Shown here: positions 45,101-54,204 of the stretch, in pieces
How positions within the stretch are numbered: position 1 is the stretch's first letter
Layout: every line of letters starts with the position of its first letter
Source: Takakia lepidozioides
Taxonomy: Eukaryota; Streptophyta; Takakiopsida; Takakiales; Takakiaceae
DNA length: 64,000 nt
NCBI GenBank assembly: GCA_030704615.1
Contig: CM060733.1
Coordinates: forward strand, 10,168,001 to 10,232,000
Direction: 5' to 3'
Notes under the pieces: generated by a model
Database searches by the model: none
What the model saw: the letters and a program-made list of their open reading frames with translations, nothing else
What the model was told of the DNA's origin: nothing
Program-made: the position numbers and the translations under genes

Positions 45101-46836
45101 TTCTCCTGCAAGGAGGGATAGGAGAACTTCAAAGTCCAGGGAGCAAGTTTTCGAGGCGAGAGAACATCCCTCCAGGGTTTTGGGCCAGTTCAATCGTAAG
45201 GTGCTGAATGAAAGTTTTCTTTCAATGATGGAGTCGAGGAAGTCCACATTCAAAGGGGTGCCCTCAAAATCGTGGGACATGCTTGTTTCGTTCCTCACTC
45301 AGGTGAAAACTTATGTCTAAACTGTTGTATGAATAATTGTGTTTGGCAGCTTGTTGTGGCTTGTCCAGGGGATTGATCTCCTGTTAGATTTGGATTGGGC
45401 TTCTTACAATGTCTCATGTTTTTGGCTGTAGGTCACAAAAAGTCCGGAATGGGTGAATGGAGTTCAACAGGCATACGCGACTGACCTTGTGGTGCTGGAC
45501 ATTCCTGACGGTTTTGCTGTCCCTGATGTGTTTCCTTCCAATTCGACCCCGACTTGGAACAAATCGGATTCTCGTTACTGGCAGTGGGCTTTCTCGTTCA
45601 GCAACAAGTTCCTTTCGGACTCGGGGGCTCTTCTTCTCATGCAGTCAAAGGACATGTCGGCTCGAAGAACTCTTTTCAGCTACATGAAAGCTTCCGGGTT
45701 TCGTGTCATCAAAACTTGGACATGCATCAATACTCTGCCTCTTACGAAGGGCGAGTTCCCGGGGCAGAAAGTGAGTTGGTTCCTTTCAATTGATGTTTCG
45801 TGGTTTTCCGGTAAATCAAAATGGTGGGTTATGTCTTTTGTCTCATTCCCTCTTCGTGATTAATGACAGACACGAGTGTTCGAAGCTTTGTGCCTGGTGA
45901 GGCGGACGGACACTCTTCCTGCTGGTGTTGCTGAGTTTCAGTTGAGGGACCTTGCAGCTCACATTGACCCCACCTGCGAGCCTGTGGAGGATGATGTTAT
46001 CTTCAATTATGTCGACTCGGGTCGGACTATGAAAAGGACAAATGGTGTCCCTTGGAGAGGTGCACGGGAGAAATCTCCAGCTTTCATGCAGACTTTGGTG
46101 GAGACATGCAGCCGTCATGGTGGACGAGTGGTTGACTTGTCTATGGGCACAGGTGGGGCCCTTCACATTGTGTTTGACATATGGGCAGTGACCTTAGGGA
46201 AACCTGGTTTTTATTTCTTGTTCTTCTTGGATTTGCAGGAGCATGTTTTCATGCTTGCAAGAGCGCCGGAAGGCACTTCTTCGGCATGGAAGCTGATACA
46301 GAGCTCTTCTCAAGCGAGCTTCGTCAGCTTGAGTCGGGCACTACTTCTGCCCCATCCACAGAGGGACTTCTGGAGGAGCCCGAAGCGCCTGACGAGGATC
46401 TGGACGTGGACTCCGATTTTGAGTGTGAGTAAGTTCTTGTGTACTCGTGCAAAATATGTTACATTTCCTTGTGTCGTTCCCATTCGAGAAATAGTGGCTT
46501 CCGTTGTCTATATCTGGATGTTAACATATACCACCATTTCTCTTCTTGCTTTGCAGAGTTCAGCACCAGTCATCGAATCAGCAGACGCCTTTCGGTTTCC
46601 AAGGATACTACATGTCCCCGAGTCCCCCTAGATCCAACCGCTTGCCGGTTTACACGGAAGCTTGCGCACGGGTATTATCCGAACAAACACTGTACTCGCA
46701 TCTCCATGAAGGTCGAGGAAAAAAAAACCGTCATGGATGTGCTGCTGTATTCATAGATGATATTGCTGTACACTCTGGAAGTGGTTCCTCTGAAACCTCG
46801 AATATTTCTTTAGGTTCAAGTACCGAGGCTCAATAA
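42172..46836 (+). CDS. Transposon-borne beta-class N4/N6 DNA methyltransferase-like protein
   Basis: Exons from splice signals: 42172-about 42628 (charged N-terminus, uncertain), 42793-42978, 43069-43512, 43595-43818, 44697-45302, 45432-45770, 45870-46152, 46239-46428, 46557-46836. The phases of all boundaries from 42793 onward agree. The domain order is permuted: first DLVVLDIPDGFAVPD, where motif IV (D/N-P-P-Y/F) is expected, then ALLLMQSKDMSARRTLFSY and VFEALCLVRR. Next come motif X/I, SPAFMQTLVETCS and RVVDLSMGTGACFHACKSAG, then RHFFGMEADTELF (motif II). This is the IV-then-I layout of amino-methyltransferases. The catalytic motif is DIPD, so activity is unclear. Exon 43069 holds an in-frame TAG (43105), and a one-base frame break lies near 45180. 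AATAAA overlaps the end. The N-terminal half is unrecognised. Confidence 0.7.
42686..42731. repeat. 46-bp near-perfect palindrome
   Basis: The left arm GAGGTCGAC-TCAACCTTGCG and its inverse on the right are symmetrical except at one arm position and the central two bases. It lies between the first two exons of the methyltransferase-like gene. Confidence 0.97.
43950..44577. repeat. Six dispersed copies of a 24-30 bp palindrome in one intron
   Basis: Copies at about 43950-43973, 44063-44090, 44220-44248, 44355-44386, 44452-44480 and 44544-44577. The shared core is CTTGCGTYRACGCAAGG, with small variants. All are inside intron 43819-44696, spaced 90-160 bp. They belong to the same family as the palindrome at 42686. 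Confidence 0.95.
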
Positions 46837-47317
46837 ATTGTATTTTGGTTTTGCTTCCATCTCCAAACTGTTTTTCAAGTTCTTTGCGCGTTCCCGTAAG
46901 TACAGTTGGGGATTGCCTAAAATAGGTCTTCGGATTGCGGAATTGAAAAATGATTGTGTGTTGGAATGAATGTACTGCTTTGCCCAAAAAAAATGTTTGA
47001 TTTTAATATTCAGTTCTCTAGTGGACGATCTCCTCATTCCAAAGTCATGACCTCAATCATAATTCATCCGCAAACCTGCCATTGTTCTCGGCCACAAAGA
47101 ATATTCATGTGGGGGCCTTGAAGAGGGATAAAAAATTAGGACATAGGCGACAGCTGATCCGCGGTAATAGGGGGGGTAAGCACGGAATTACGGCCTGAAC
47201 ACGTGGAAGCTGGCTGACGTGGCGTGAGCCTAGCCAGGCTCACAGGCTCACAGGCTCACGCGGCCAGGCTCACGCGCAAGCATTCCCCGGAGACGGTAGT
47301 GGTTGAGATGTGATGTT

Positions 47318-47842
47318 TCAGGAAGTGCATCTGGATGTTTGAGGACCTTTGGACTGGATCCTGTTCCGTTCACACTCTCCGCAGTTCCCAGACATGTGGT
47401 GGCAGAGACGTCCTCCCCTGAACAGTCTCATCGGTGGACATAAATTCTGCAATGTATACACACCCCCACGTGCATATGCTTCCGCGATTTCCGCTATCGT
47501 GTTACCAATGGTTTCCTGCTCCATACGAAGGAGCTCAGACTTGGACACACACCACAAACCGTAAACACATGCAATTTTTCCACATATCGTCCTAAAAAAT
47601 AAGCACGTCAGCACAAAACGAAGGCGAAAATAGTTAAAGCATATGCACGATGGTGGCTGTAGAGCCCCGCCAGCCCTCTCATGTTCAGGCACACCCTTCA
47701 TCGTCATTAAAATCGCCCTAAACAAGAAGAACAGCCGCATGCGTGCAAAGTCACCTCCGCAACATTGGACAACAAAGAGCCGCAAGAACGAGACAACAAG
47801 AACGAGTGGGCGAGTTCGTGGCAGGATGTTACGATCTTCCAT
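47318..47842 (-). CDS. Hypothetical ORF next to the right MULE end
   Basis: 174 codons, starting inside the terminal repeat. Only the C-terminal part (MEQETIGNTIAEIAEAYARG, then a Cys-rich GGRLCHHMSGNCGECE) looks protein-like. It could be a 5' exon of the minus-strand Ulp1-like gene, now separated from it by the inner transposon. No family recognised. Confidence 0.3.
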   Translation of the reverse strand: MEDRNILPRTRPLVLVVSFLRLFVVQCCGGDFARMRLFFLFRAILMTMKGVPEHERAGGALQPPSCICFNYFRLRFVLTCLFFRTICGKIACVYGLWCVSKSELLRMEQETIGNTIAEIAEAYARGGVYTLQNLCPPMRLFRGGRLCHHMSGNCGECERNRIQSKGPQTSRCTS

Positions 47843-47844
47843 GC

Positions 47845-48223
47845 CCTAAACATGGATGGCGCGGATGGGTTTCTCAGAATGGACGATCCAGATCCTTCGG
47901 CCGGCGTGGACTGGCAGACTGGGTGGCAGCAGACGGGCTCATCGGACTGTTGGGTGGACTTGCCGGGACTGGCACAACGGACTGGCGTGCACAACAAACT
48001 GGCGATTTGGCGGACTGAGGGGAACTGGACTCACGGGCAGCGGACTGGCCGCGCCGGACTGGGGGCGAGGCTGCCGCGAGCGCGTCTGGTGGGCCGCGGC
48101 AGCAGCTGGGCGACGGGCGGGCGGGGGGGGGTCCGGGTGGGGGGAGCCGGGCGTCCGTGCGCGGGGCCCACCGGTCAGCTCGCGCGTACGCCATAACGTC
48201 CCAATTATTGTAAAATGAGAGGC
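47845..48223 (-). repeat. Right terminal inverted repeat of the MULE
   Basis: Inverse of 21175-21660. It lacks part of the AGTCCGC-rich interior and has an extra GC-rich segment (48070-48130). Confidence 0.88.
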
Positions 48224-50487
48224 ACTAATTACCATCTTTCATCCATAGATTTCAACCATACAACATTGTACCTAGCTTGGTTATGCATCACATCTCCAAA
48301 TTTGACAGGATTCCACCATAGAAATAAAAACATTATAATGCCTTTGTGAAACCTGCCAGAATTTGAGCTCCCACACAATACTCCTACAAAATTATGGTTT
48401 GACCATAACAAATTGTGGCTCTTTGTAATTTTCATTCCCTCTGGACCCACAAATTCCAAGGCACTGGTGCAATCACTAGCTCCTTGCAAATTTTAGGGCC
48501 ATATGAGGGTTTTTTCTATAGGCTGTTTTGTATAGGTGTATGTGGGAAAATTGAATGGTGACACGAGCTTCCAACCGAGGTGCAATGTGTCCCAACTTTT
48601 GGAAAAAACTGGACGGTAGATGTGTGGGTGCCATGCTAATGCCCCACAATGTAAATCCATTTAAGCAATTTAGTAAATTATTGGGAAATTTTTGGCCCCT
48701 GACTCTTGTAATATTGTTTTGGGACCCACAATTGGACTTCAGGCGGGGCTCAGGGAGGATTTTCCGACAGAATATTCCGTTTTTGGTGGGGGCACGTCCC
48801 ACCGTGTGCCACCCCATGCTCACTTGACCCGACTCACTCTCATGTATCACCGTGCAGGCAATGTGTCGGCACCCGGCAACCCTAAGTATGAACCTAATAA
48901 GTATGAAGTCAGACAAGGTGGGCCGCCGCATGCAGTCTCACCCTAGATTGGGACGACAGCCGATTTAGTGCACGTACCTGCCACCTGTCCAGTCAACTCA
49001 AGAAAAGCAGCCCGTTTTGGGTAGTGCTCACTTCTGAGTCCTGACGGACAGAAATTCGCCCATGCCACAATTCTTAATTTTAATATTTTCAGGAGAGATT
49101 CCTGAGAGGGAGAGCTCGATTTGTCTTTCAGAGGTCATCACCATCTGAGAGCATCTGCGGATGCTACCCACGAATCTCCCAAAGCAAGCAACCCGATTCG
49201 AGTGATTGGGTTAAGTGTGATCAGTGCTTATAATTGATATTCTGCCCTCTTTTATGGTAGTTGCACTATTACCACTTGGCAAACAATTATTTTTGATAGA
49301 ACCCCTCAAAAAGTGTCATTGGTCATAGGGCTCTGGATGCACTCAAGCATTCTTACTTTGGAACCCTACAACTTTGCATAGATTTTTTTCCAAACATTTT
49401 TCTTTTAATTTAAAGGAAAACATGTGGGAGCGACAGCTCACAAATCAGGCCCCTTAATAACAGTGAGAGGAAAAAATAACCTCTTTCACTGCGAGCCCTA
49501 TGACCGCTTAGAGGGCAGAGTCGACCAAACATGGCCCGTTCTTGAGGGATCGTGATTTGGAACACTCCAAAAAAGAATCTTACTCTCAAAGAAGTCCCAA
49601 CAAACCTTGCTACAGACTTCACCGCTGTCAATATTTTGATTGGCGAAAAACCTTGGCTCTCCGAGGGTACCCTCGCATGGGACACCGCCCAAGGGAAGGG
49701 GGGAGAAGAACATACCACAGCCATCAAGGTACCTAGATTTGACCCCAGAATCATCTGGATAGGACTGAGTGCACTATCCAACGAGCTCTGGACTATGTAG
49801 AATCAAATACATAGTTGCAAGTGTGTGGGAAGTTGCCCCATACATTGGACACCTTATGAATTACTTCGGGTAAAAATAACAAATTTTCACAGTTGGATTT
49901 TTCATCATCATATGTGAACGGTCATAGGCCAACATACCCCTTCCATATTTTCTTCTCATTAATTCAGTTTTACAAATCTTCCCTTGTTGTGGGAACTTTT
50001 CATCTCATGCTGCTAGTGGCGTATGGCTCCTCTTTGTGAATAGCAAAATCGACGCGTAGTCTCCTCCTTAGAATAGGAGGAGCCGACAATAAAGCTCCAC
50101 CAGGTTACAGCATCTACCACGACATAAAATATCATTTGTAAGTAACATAAAGGTCCATGATACTAAAGATTCTCTGCTTTGCGAGGGCAAATGATGAGAC
50201 AGCAAGAAACAGAAGAAAGGGAGAGAAGATGGTGATGGGCATGGCAGGGTGCATGCGTGAATCGTAGAGTGGAGTGGCAACAGAAAACAACAAAGGAAAG
50301 AGTTTGACTTGCAACTCTGCAGACTGCGGCTGTCGGTTCTTCTCCTGCCTCGCTCGCATTGCTGCAAAAAGCCGCATCAGTGTGTATGGATTTTACAAAG
50401 GTGGACGCATGCAGAAGCAGCTTGAGCGACATGGGTGGTGGGATTTTACTCGTGGTGATGAAGGTAAGGGTGGTGGTGCTTTGAGGA
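48224..50487. other. Intergenic region upstream of COI1
   Basis: No recognised gene or repeat. It includes the probable COI1 promoter and 5' UTR. A short frame (50274-50528) overlaps the COI1 start and is probably not coding. Confidence 0.5.
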
Positions 50488-53093
50488 ATGGAAGCGATGC
50501 AGGGGCAGAGGAGCGCAGGGATTTCTGATGAGACGTTGGCATGCGTCTTCAAGTACATAGAGAGTGCAGAGGAGCGGGCTACGGTGTCGCTGGTGTGCAG
50601 GCAATGGCGGCGAGTGGATGGCAACACCAGGAAGTATGTCACCATTGCCAATATTTATGCGATTGCGCCCTCGGCGCTGTCCAGACGCTTCAAGACATTG
50701 GAAGGCATAAAGCTGAAAGGAAAGCCTCGTGCTGTGGAGTGGGATCTGCTGCCGGAGGATTGGGGTGGGTATGCGGGCCCATGGGTGCGAGAGCTGGGCA
50801 GAGCTTATACTGGCCTGCAGACGCTACAGTTGCGGCGCATGGAGGTTGGTGATGCCGACTTGCAGCTGCTGGCGATGTCGCCTTGCAGTGCTGCCTTGCA
50901 GGTGCTGCACCTCCACAAGTGTTATGGCTTCTCCACACGGGGTCTCGTGCCCATTGCTCGCTCCTGCAGGTTAGGCAGCTTGGGCATTTTTTCCAAAATC
51001 CTGGCATGCTTGTCATTGACATCTTCTGGTTGCGCAGAGTGCGGGGAGGGCTAATTGCAAGTCTTGGAAACCCTACGTGCTGACAGCCAGTAGGAGTTTG
51101 GTCCTGATGGCTTTTAGAGTAGGAAGAATGAGACTTTGGTGGCAAGGGATTGTCTCAGGAAGAAAAGTGAGTAGCGAAGTGTATTTTCCGTGGGTTCCCA
51201 TGAGCTTCTCTGGGCCTTTGCTGGCTGCAATATAGAGATTGGTCTTCCTCTGTTACTGTTCTCATAAGCAGAAGCCTAGTTTTGTGGGCGAAAGGAGCAT
51301 TCTAGTGGCCGACACTATCATGCACGTGAATATGCTTTTGTCTTGGGAATAATAGCAGGTAGTGCGTTTAATTCTCAAAAGGGTTGTTTGAACACTGTAG
51401 TAAGATTCATTTGTTGAGCTGTCATGTTCTTCTTGTTTTTTCAGATCCTTGAGAGTCTTGAACCTAGAAGAAAGTGTTGTGGCGGATGACGGTGGGCAGT
51501 GGTTACATGAGCTGGCACAATACAACTCAGTCTTGGAAGTGCTGAACTTTGCAGTGCTGGGCATGAAGGACATTGATATGGCGGATTTGGCACTTCTTGT
51601 TGAGAGATGCAAGTCCCTGGTGTCACTGAAAGTGAGTGATATCGACGTGGTGGAAGTGAGCAACGTTTTGAGCAAATCAACTTCTCTGTTGGAGCTTGGG
51701 GGAGGGTGTTGTAGCAGCCTTGGAGACCACAAGGGAACACCTGTTTGCCCTGACCTACCAAAACGAGTAGTGTCATTGTCAGGTCTATGGGCTATGACTG
51801 ATGTTGGGTTGCCGATGGTACTTCCTTTGAGGGAAAATCTGAAGAAGCTTGACCTTAAATTCACTCTTCTAAGTGGTGAGGGGCATTGTGAGCTTCTCGG
51901 TCACTGCTTTGCTCTTGAAGAGTTGCAGGTACAGACCTGTCACTTGGAAATACTTGGTATGTTTGTCTCTGATATTCACGTGCCTTCGGCCTGTGCAAGC
52001 TGAAGACCCAGGAGTCAGATCTGGATTCCGCACTATCTATGCTACAATATAGATAGATTCAAAGCACACCTACCTCTCTCTTCTTCCATTTCTCCTTCGC
52101 CTCCCGAGCATGGCAAAGCATCTACAGTGGGTGTGTCTGCCTCTCACTTTCTTGTGATGTTATTTGGGGTTAATCTTTATCTTCTGTGGAGAGGAGTTAT
52201 TTGCTTGAACTGAAGTTGGCCTCCATGTCCTGGAAGGCGCTTTTCTATGGTATATGTTCTCTTGGACTAAGGTAGCCTGGTTATGTGACTGGCATTGGGG
52301 TGGATAGGTACGCAATGTCCTAGGTGACAAAGGCATGGAAGTACTGGCCAGGACATGTACGAGGCTCAAGCGCCTGCGAGTAGACTATGATGAAACTGGC
52401 TTCATATCACAGAGAGGTGTAATTGCAGTGTCACAAGGTTGTGGACAGCTAAGGCATCTGACCTTGTATGTGCGGAATATCACTAATGCTGCGCTGGCTA
52501 TGGTTGGACAAGGCTGTGTGAACCTCACAGATTGTCGCTTTGTGCTGGAGGCAGCTCTAGAACCTGTTTCTGACCTGCCCCTGGATGATGGTGTCAAGTT
52601 GTTAATGAGAGGCTGCGTAAATCTAACTCGATTTGCGCTGTATCTCCGGCATGGGGCATTGACAGACACAGGTTTGGCCCACATCGGGACGTACGGAGGC
52701 AAGCTAAAGTGGTTGCTGATAGGTTGTGCAGGGGAGAGTGATGTAGGTTTGTCTAATCTTGCCAAAGGATGCCAGCAGCTGGAACGACTGGAAGTGCGCG
52801 ATTGTCCCTTTGGGGAGGCAGGGTTGGCACTTGCGATTGTGAAGATGAGGGCTTTGAAGTATCTCTGGATGCAGGGGTATCGGGCAACAGATGCTGGTGG
52901 CCACCTACTTGCCCTGTCCCGCCCATGTCTGAATATTGAGATTTTGTCTGCATCAATGGAGGAACCAGTACAGCTGTTGGCATACTATTCACTAGCAGGG
53001 CCACGCACTGATGGTCCACCTGAGGTGAAGGTGCTTGTCTCAAACGCAGACAAGCGGTCACAAGACATGCTTACCTTTTCTATTAAGTGCTGA
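50488..53093 (+). CDS. COI1: COI1-like F-box/LRR jasmonate receptor
   Basis: F-box subunit of an SCF ubiquitin ligase that perceives jasmonate-type ligands together with JAZ repressors, which are then degraded. Exons 50488-50969, 51445-51928 and 52308-53093 join in phase to 583 codons plus stop (Arabidopsis COI1 has 592). F-box: ISDETLACVFKYIESAEE, SLVCRQWRRVD. Then LKGKPRAVEWDLLPEDWGGY, WLHELAQYNSVLEVLNFAV, VLGDKGMEVLARTC, ISQRGVIAVSQGC, TDLPLDDGV-type DLPLDDGVKLLM, ALYLRHGALTDTGLAHIG and LKYLWMQGYRATDAG, ending LLAYYSLAGPRTD. The alignment covers the whole Arabidopsis protein and favours COI1 over TIR1. Conserved pocket residues include the Arg of KPRA and of GYRA and the Tyr of YLRHG. Substitutions are noted in the findings. 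The frame is intact and probably functional. Confidence 0.93.
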
Positions 53094-53510
53094 TTTCCCT
53101 CCTTCTAGATGACGATTGTGCGACTGCCTGCCACCTGAGCCATTGTGTTTCAGTTGCTTGCTCTGCGCAGAAATTGAAGGTTTCGGCTGACATCGAAGTG
53201 TTATGGTTTATGAACAAGAAATGTATGCTGGCCATAAGGTGTCAAGCTGGTGGCAGTCTCTGTTACTCTCAGACCCAAACGTCCCTCCAAGTGGGATTAC
53301 AGTGTCATTTCCACACTGTTTCCTGTAAAGAATTTGGTTAAGTTGATGTTTTTTCAGTAAACCATGATGGGTTACTGATGTTTCTCACCTGAACTTTAAG
53401 CTGGTTGGATTCTTGTCATTTATGAAACAACCATTCTTGCTCAACCAATTGTTGTAGAGAGAGTTGGACATCAGACCTGTCATGTGAGGTTATGTTTTTC
53501 ACCTTCTCCT
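53094..53510 (+). other. Probable COI1 3' UTR and downstream flank
   Basis: Contains no recognised gene. A short open frame (53087-53341) is a shadow. Confidence 0.5.
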
Positions 53511-53885
53511 TATTAAAGTTATCCTTAAAGTCATGTCCAGTTTGGTCCCCAGTTTGGACTTTGGACCTCTAACCTGTGTTTCATCCCCAGTTTGAGTGCA
53601 AACGTAAAGTCAGCAAAATTGGGCACGAGTTTGCCAAACTGGGCACGAATCTCGCAGCCGCTGCACTTTCTCATGCCCGTGGATGATCTCGCAGCTTGCT
53701 GCTTGCAGGTCGCTCTGCGTCACGCGGTGTGTTGGTGCTCAAACTAGTTTCATCTCAAACTAGTTTCATCCCGCGTTTTTCTTCCTTTGTATGAGTTTGG
53801 TCCCCAGTTTCTTAACTGGTCCCCACTTTTGGCCAAACTGGGGTACCCGTCCCCATTTTCTGGTACTTTACGGATAACTTTAATA
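53511..53885. mobile_element. MITE-like element with short inverted ends
   Basis: Left end TATTAAAGTTATCCTTAAAG and right end CTTTACGGATAACTTTAATA are inverse copies with one mismatch. The interior repeats GTTTGGTCCCC and its complement. 375 bp, non-coding, no transposase. Confidence 0.7.
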
Positions 53886-54204
53886 TATCTGGCCTATCTC
53901 AGGCCCTCAAACCAAAAAAACATTAAAAATTAAGAACATTAATATAAACGGGTATCTAGTATCTATCTTTAGAATGGAACGTACTATATACTTTGGTGCT
54001 CGGTAGAAGCGCCTTCGCATTGAATAAAGTTTTATTCAACACTTCAAATTTTCAATCTCTTCTTGCTACTGTTTACCAAATGTTTCCTAAGGTCTCAATG
54101 TGGAATCTACATGGATCCCACATCACAAGAAAAATGTCATATTTTATGGTCTCCCAAAAATTCCCGGGTTCACTTAAAATAAGTATCTAGTATCTAGTAT
54201 CTAC

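Larger units (their letters stand above)
37300..47370. mobile_element. Inner DNA transposon with SWIM transposase and methyltransferase-like gene
   Basis: Left (about 37300-37520) and right (about 47190-47370) edges carry diverged inverse similarity: GTCCTT-GAACATCCA, CACATCTC and CGTCTCC on the left, their complements on the right, next to GACGTGGCGTGAGCCT repeats. Inside are a minus-strand DDE/SWIM transposase (38036-41538) and a divergent plus-strand gene with a DNA methyltransferase fold (42172-46836). Exact ends and target duplication were not resolved. Alternatively these genes may belong to the enclosing MULE rather than a separate unit. Confidence 0.55.
21175..48223. mobile_element. 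Giant Mutator-like element (MULE) with nested insertions
   Basis: Both ends carry the inverse of the same sequence: GCCTCTCATTTTACAATAAT begins at 21175 and its reverse complement ends at 48223. Inverse similarity extends some 380-480 bp inward, through GC-rich DNA and GGATCTGGATCGTCC. Inside are a plus-strand transposase (21.9-25.0 kb) and a minus-strand Ulp1-like gene (32.2-35.8 kb), converging tail to tail. This resembles Kaonashi-type MULEs, which carry ULP genes. The total of about 27 kb includes a Ty3 element of about 6.3 kb and an inner unit of about 10 kb. The 9-bp flanks (TTTAATTTT and ACTAATTAC) share only a TAATT core, so the target duplication is unproven. Confidence 0.8.

Noticed and set aside
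50274-50528. Small upstream ORF overlapping the COI1 start
   Set aside because: No similarity to known proteins. It runs out of frame into COI1 exon 1 and is most likely a chance frame.
50488-53093. TIR1/AFB auxin receptor instead of COI1
   Set aside because: The WGGY-PW block, the GYRA-containing LRR and the C-terminal LLAYYSLAG-RTD match COI1 along its length, not TIR1.
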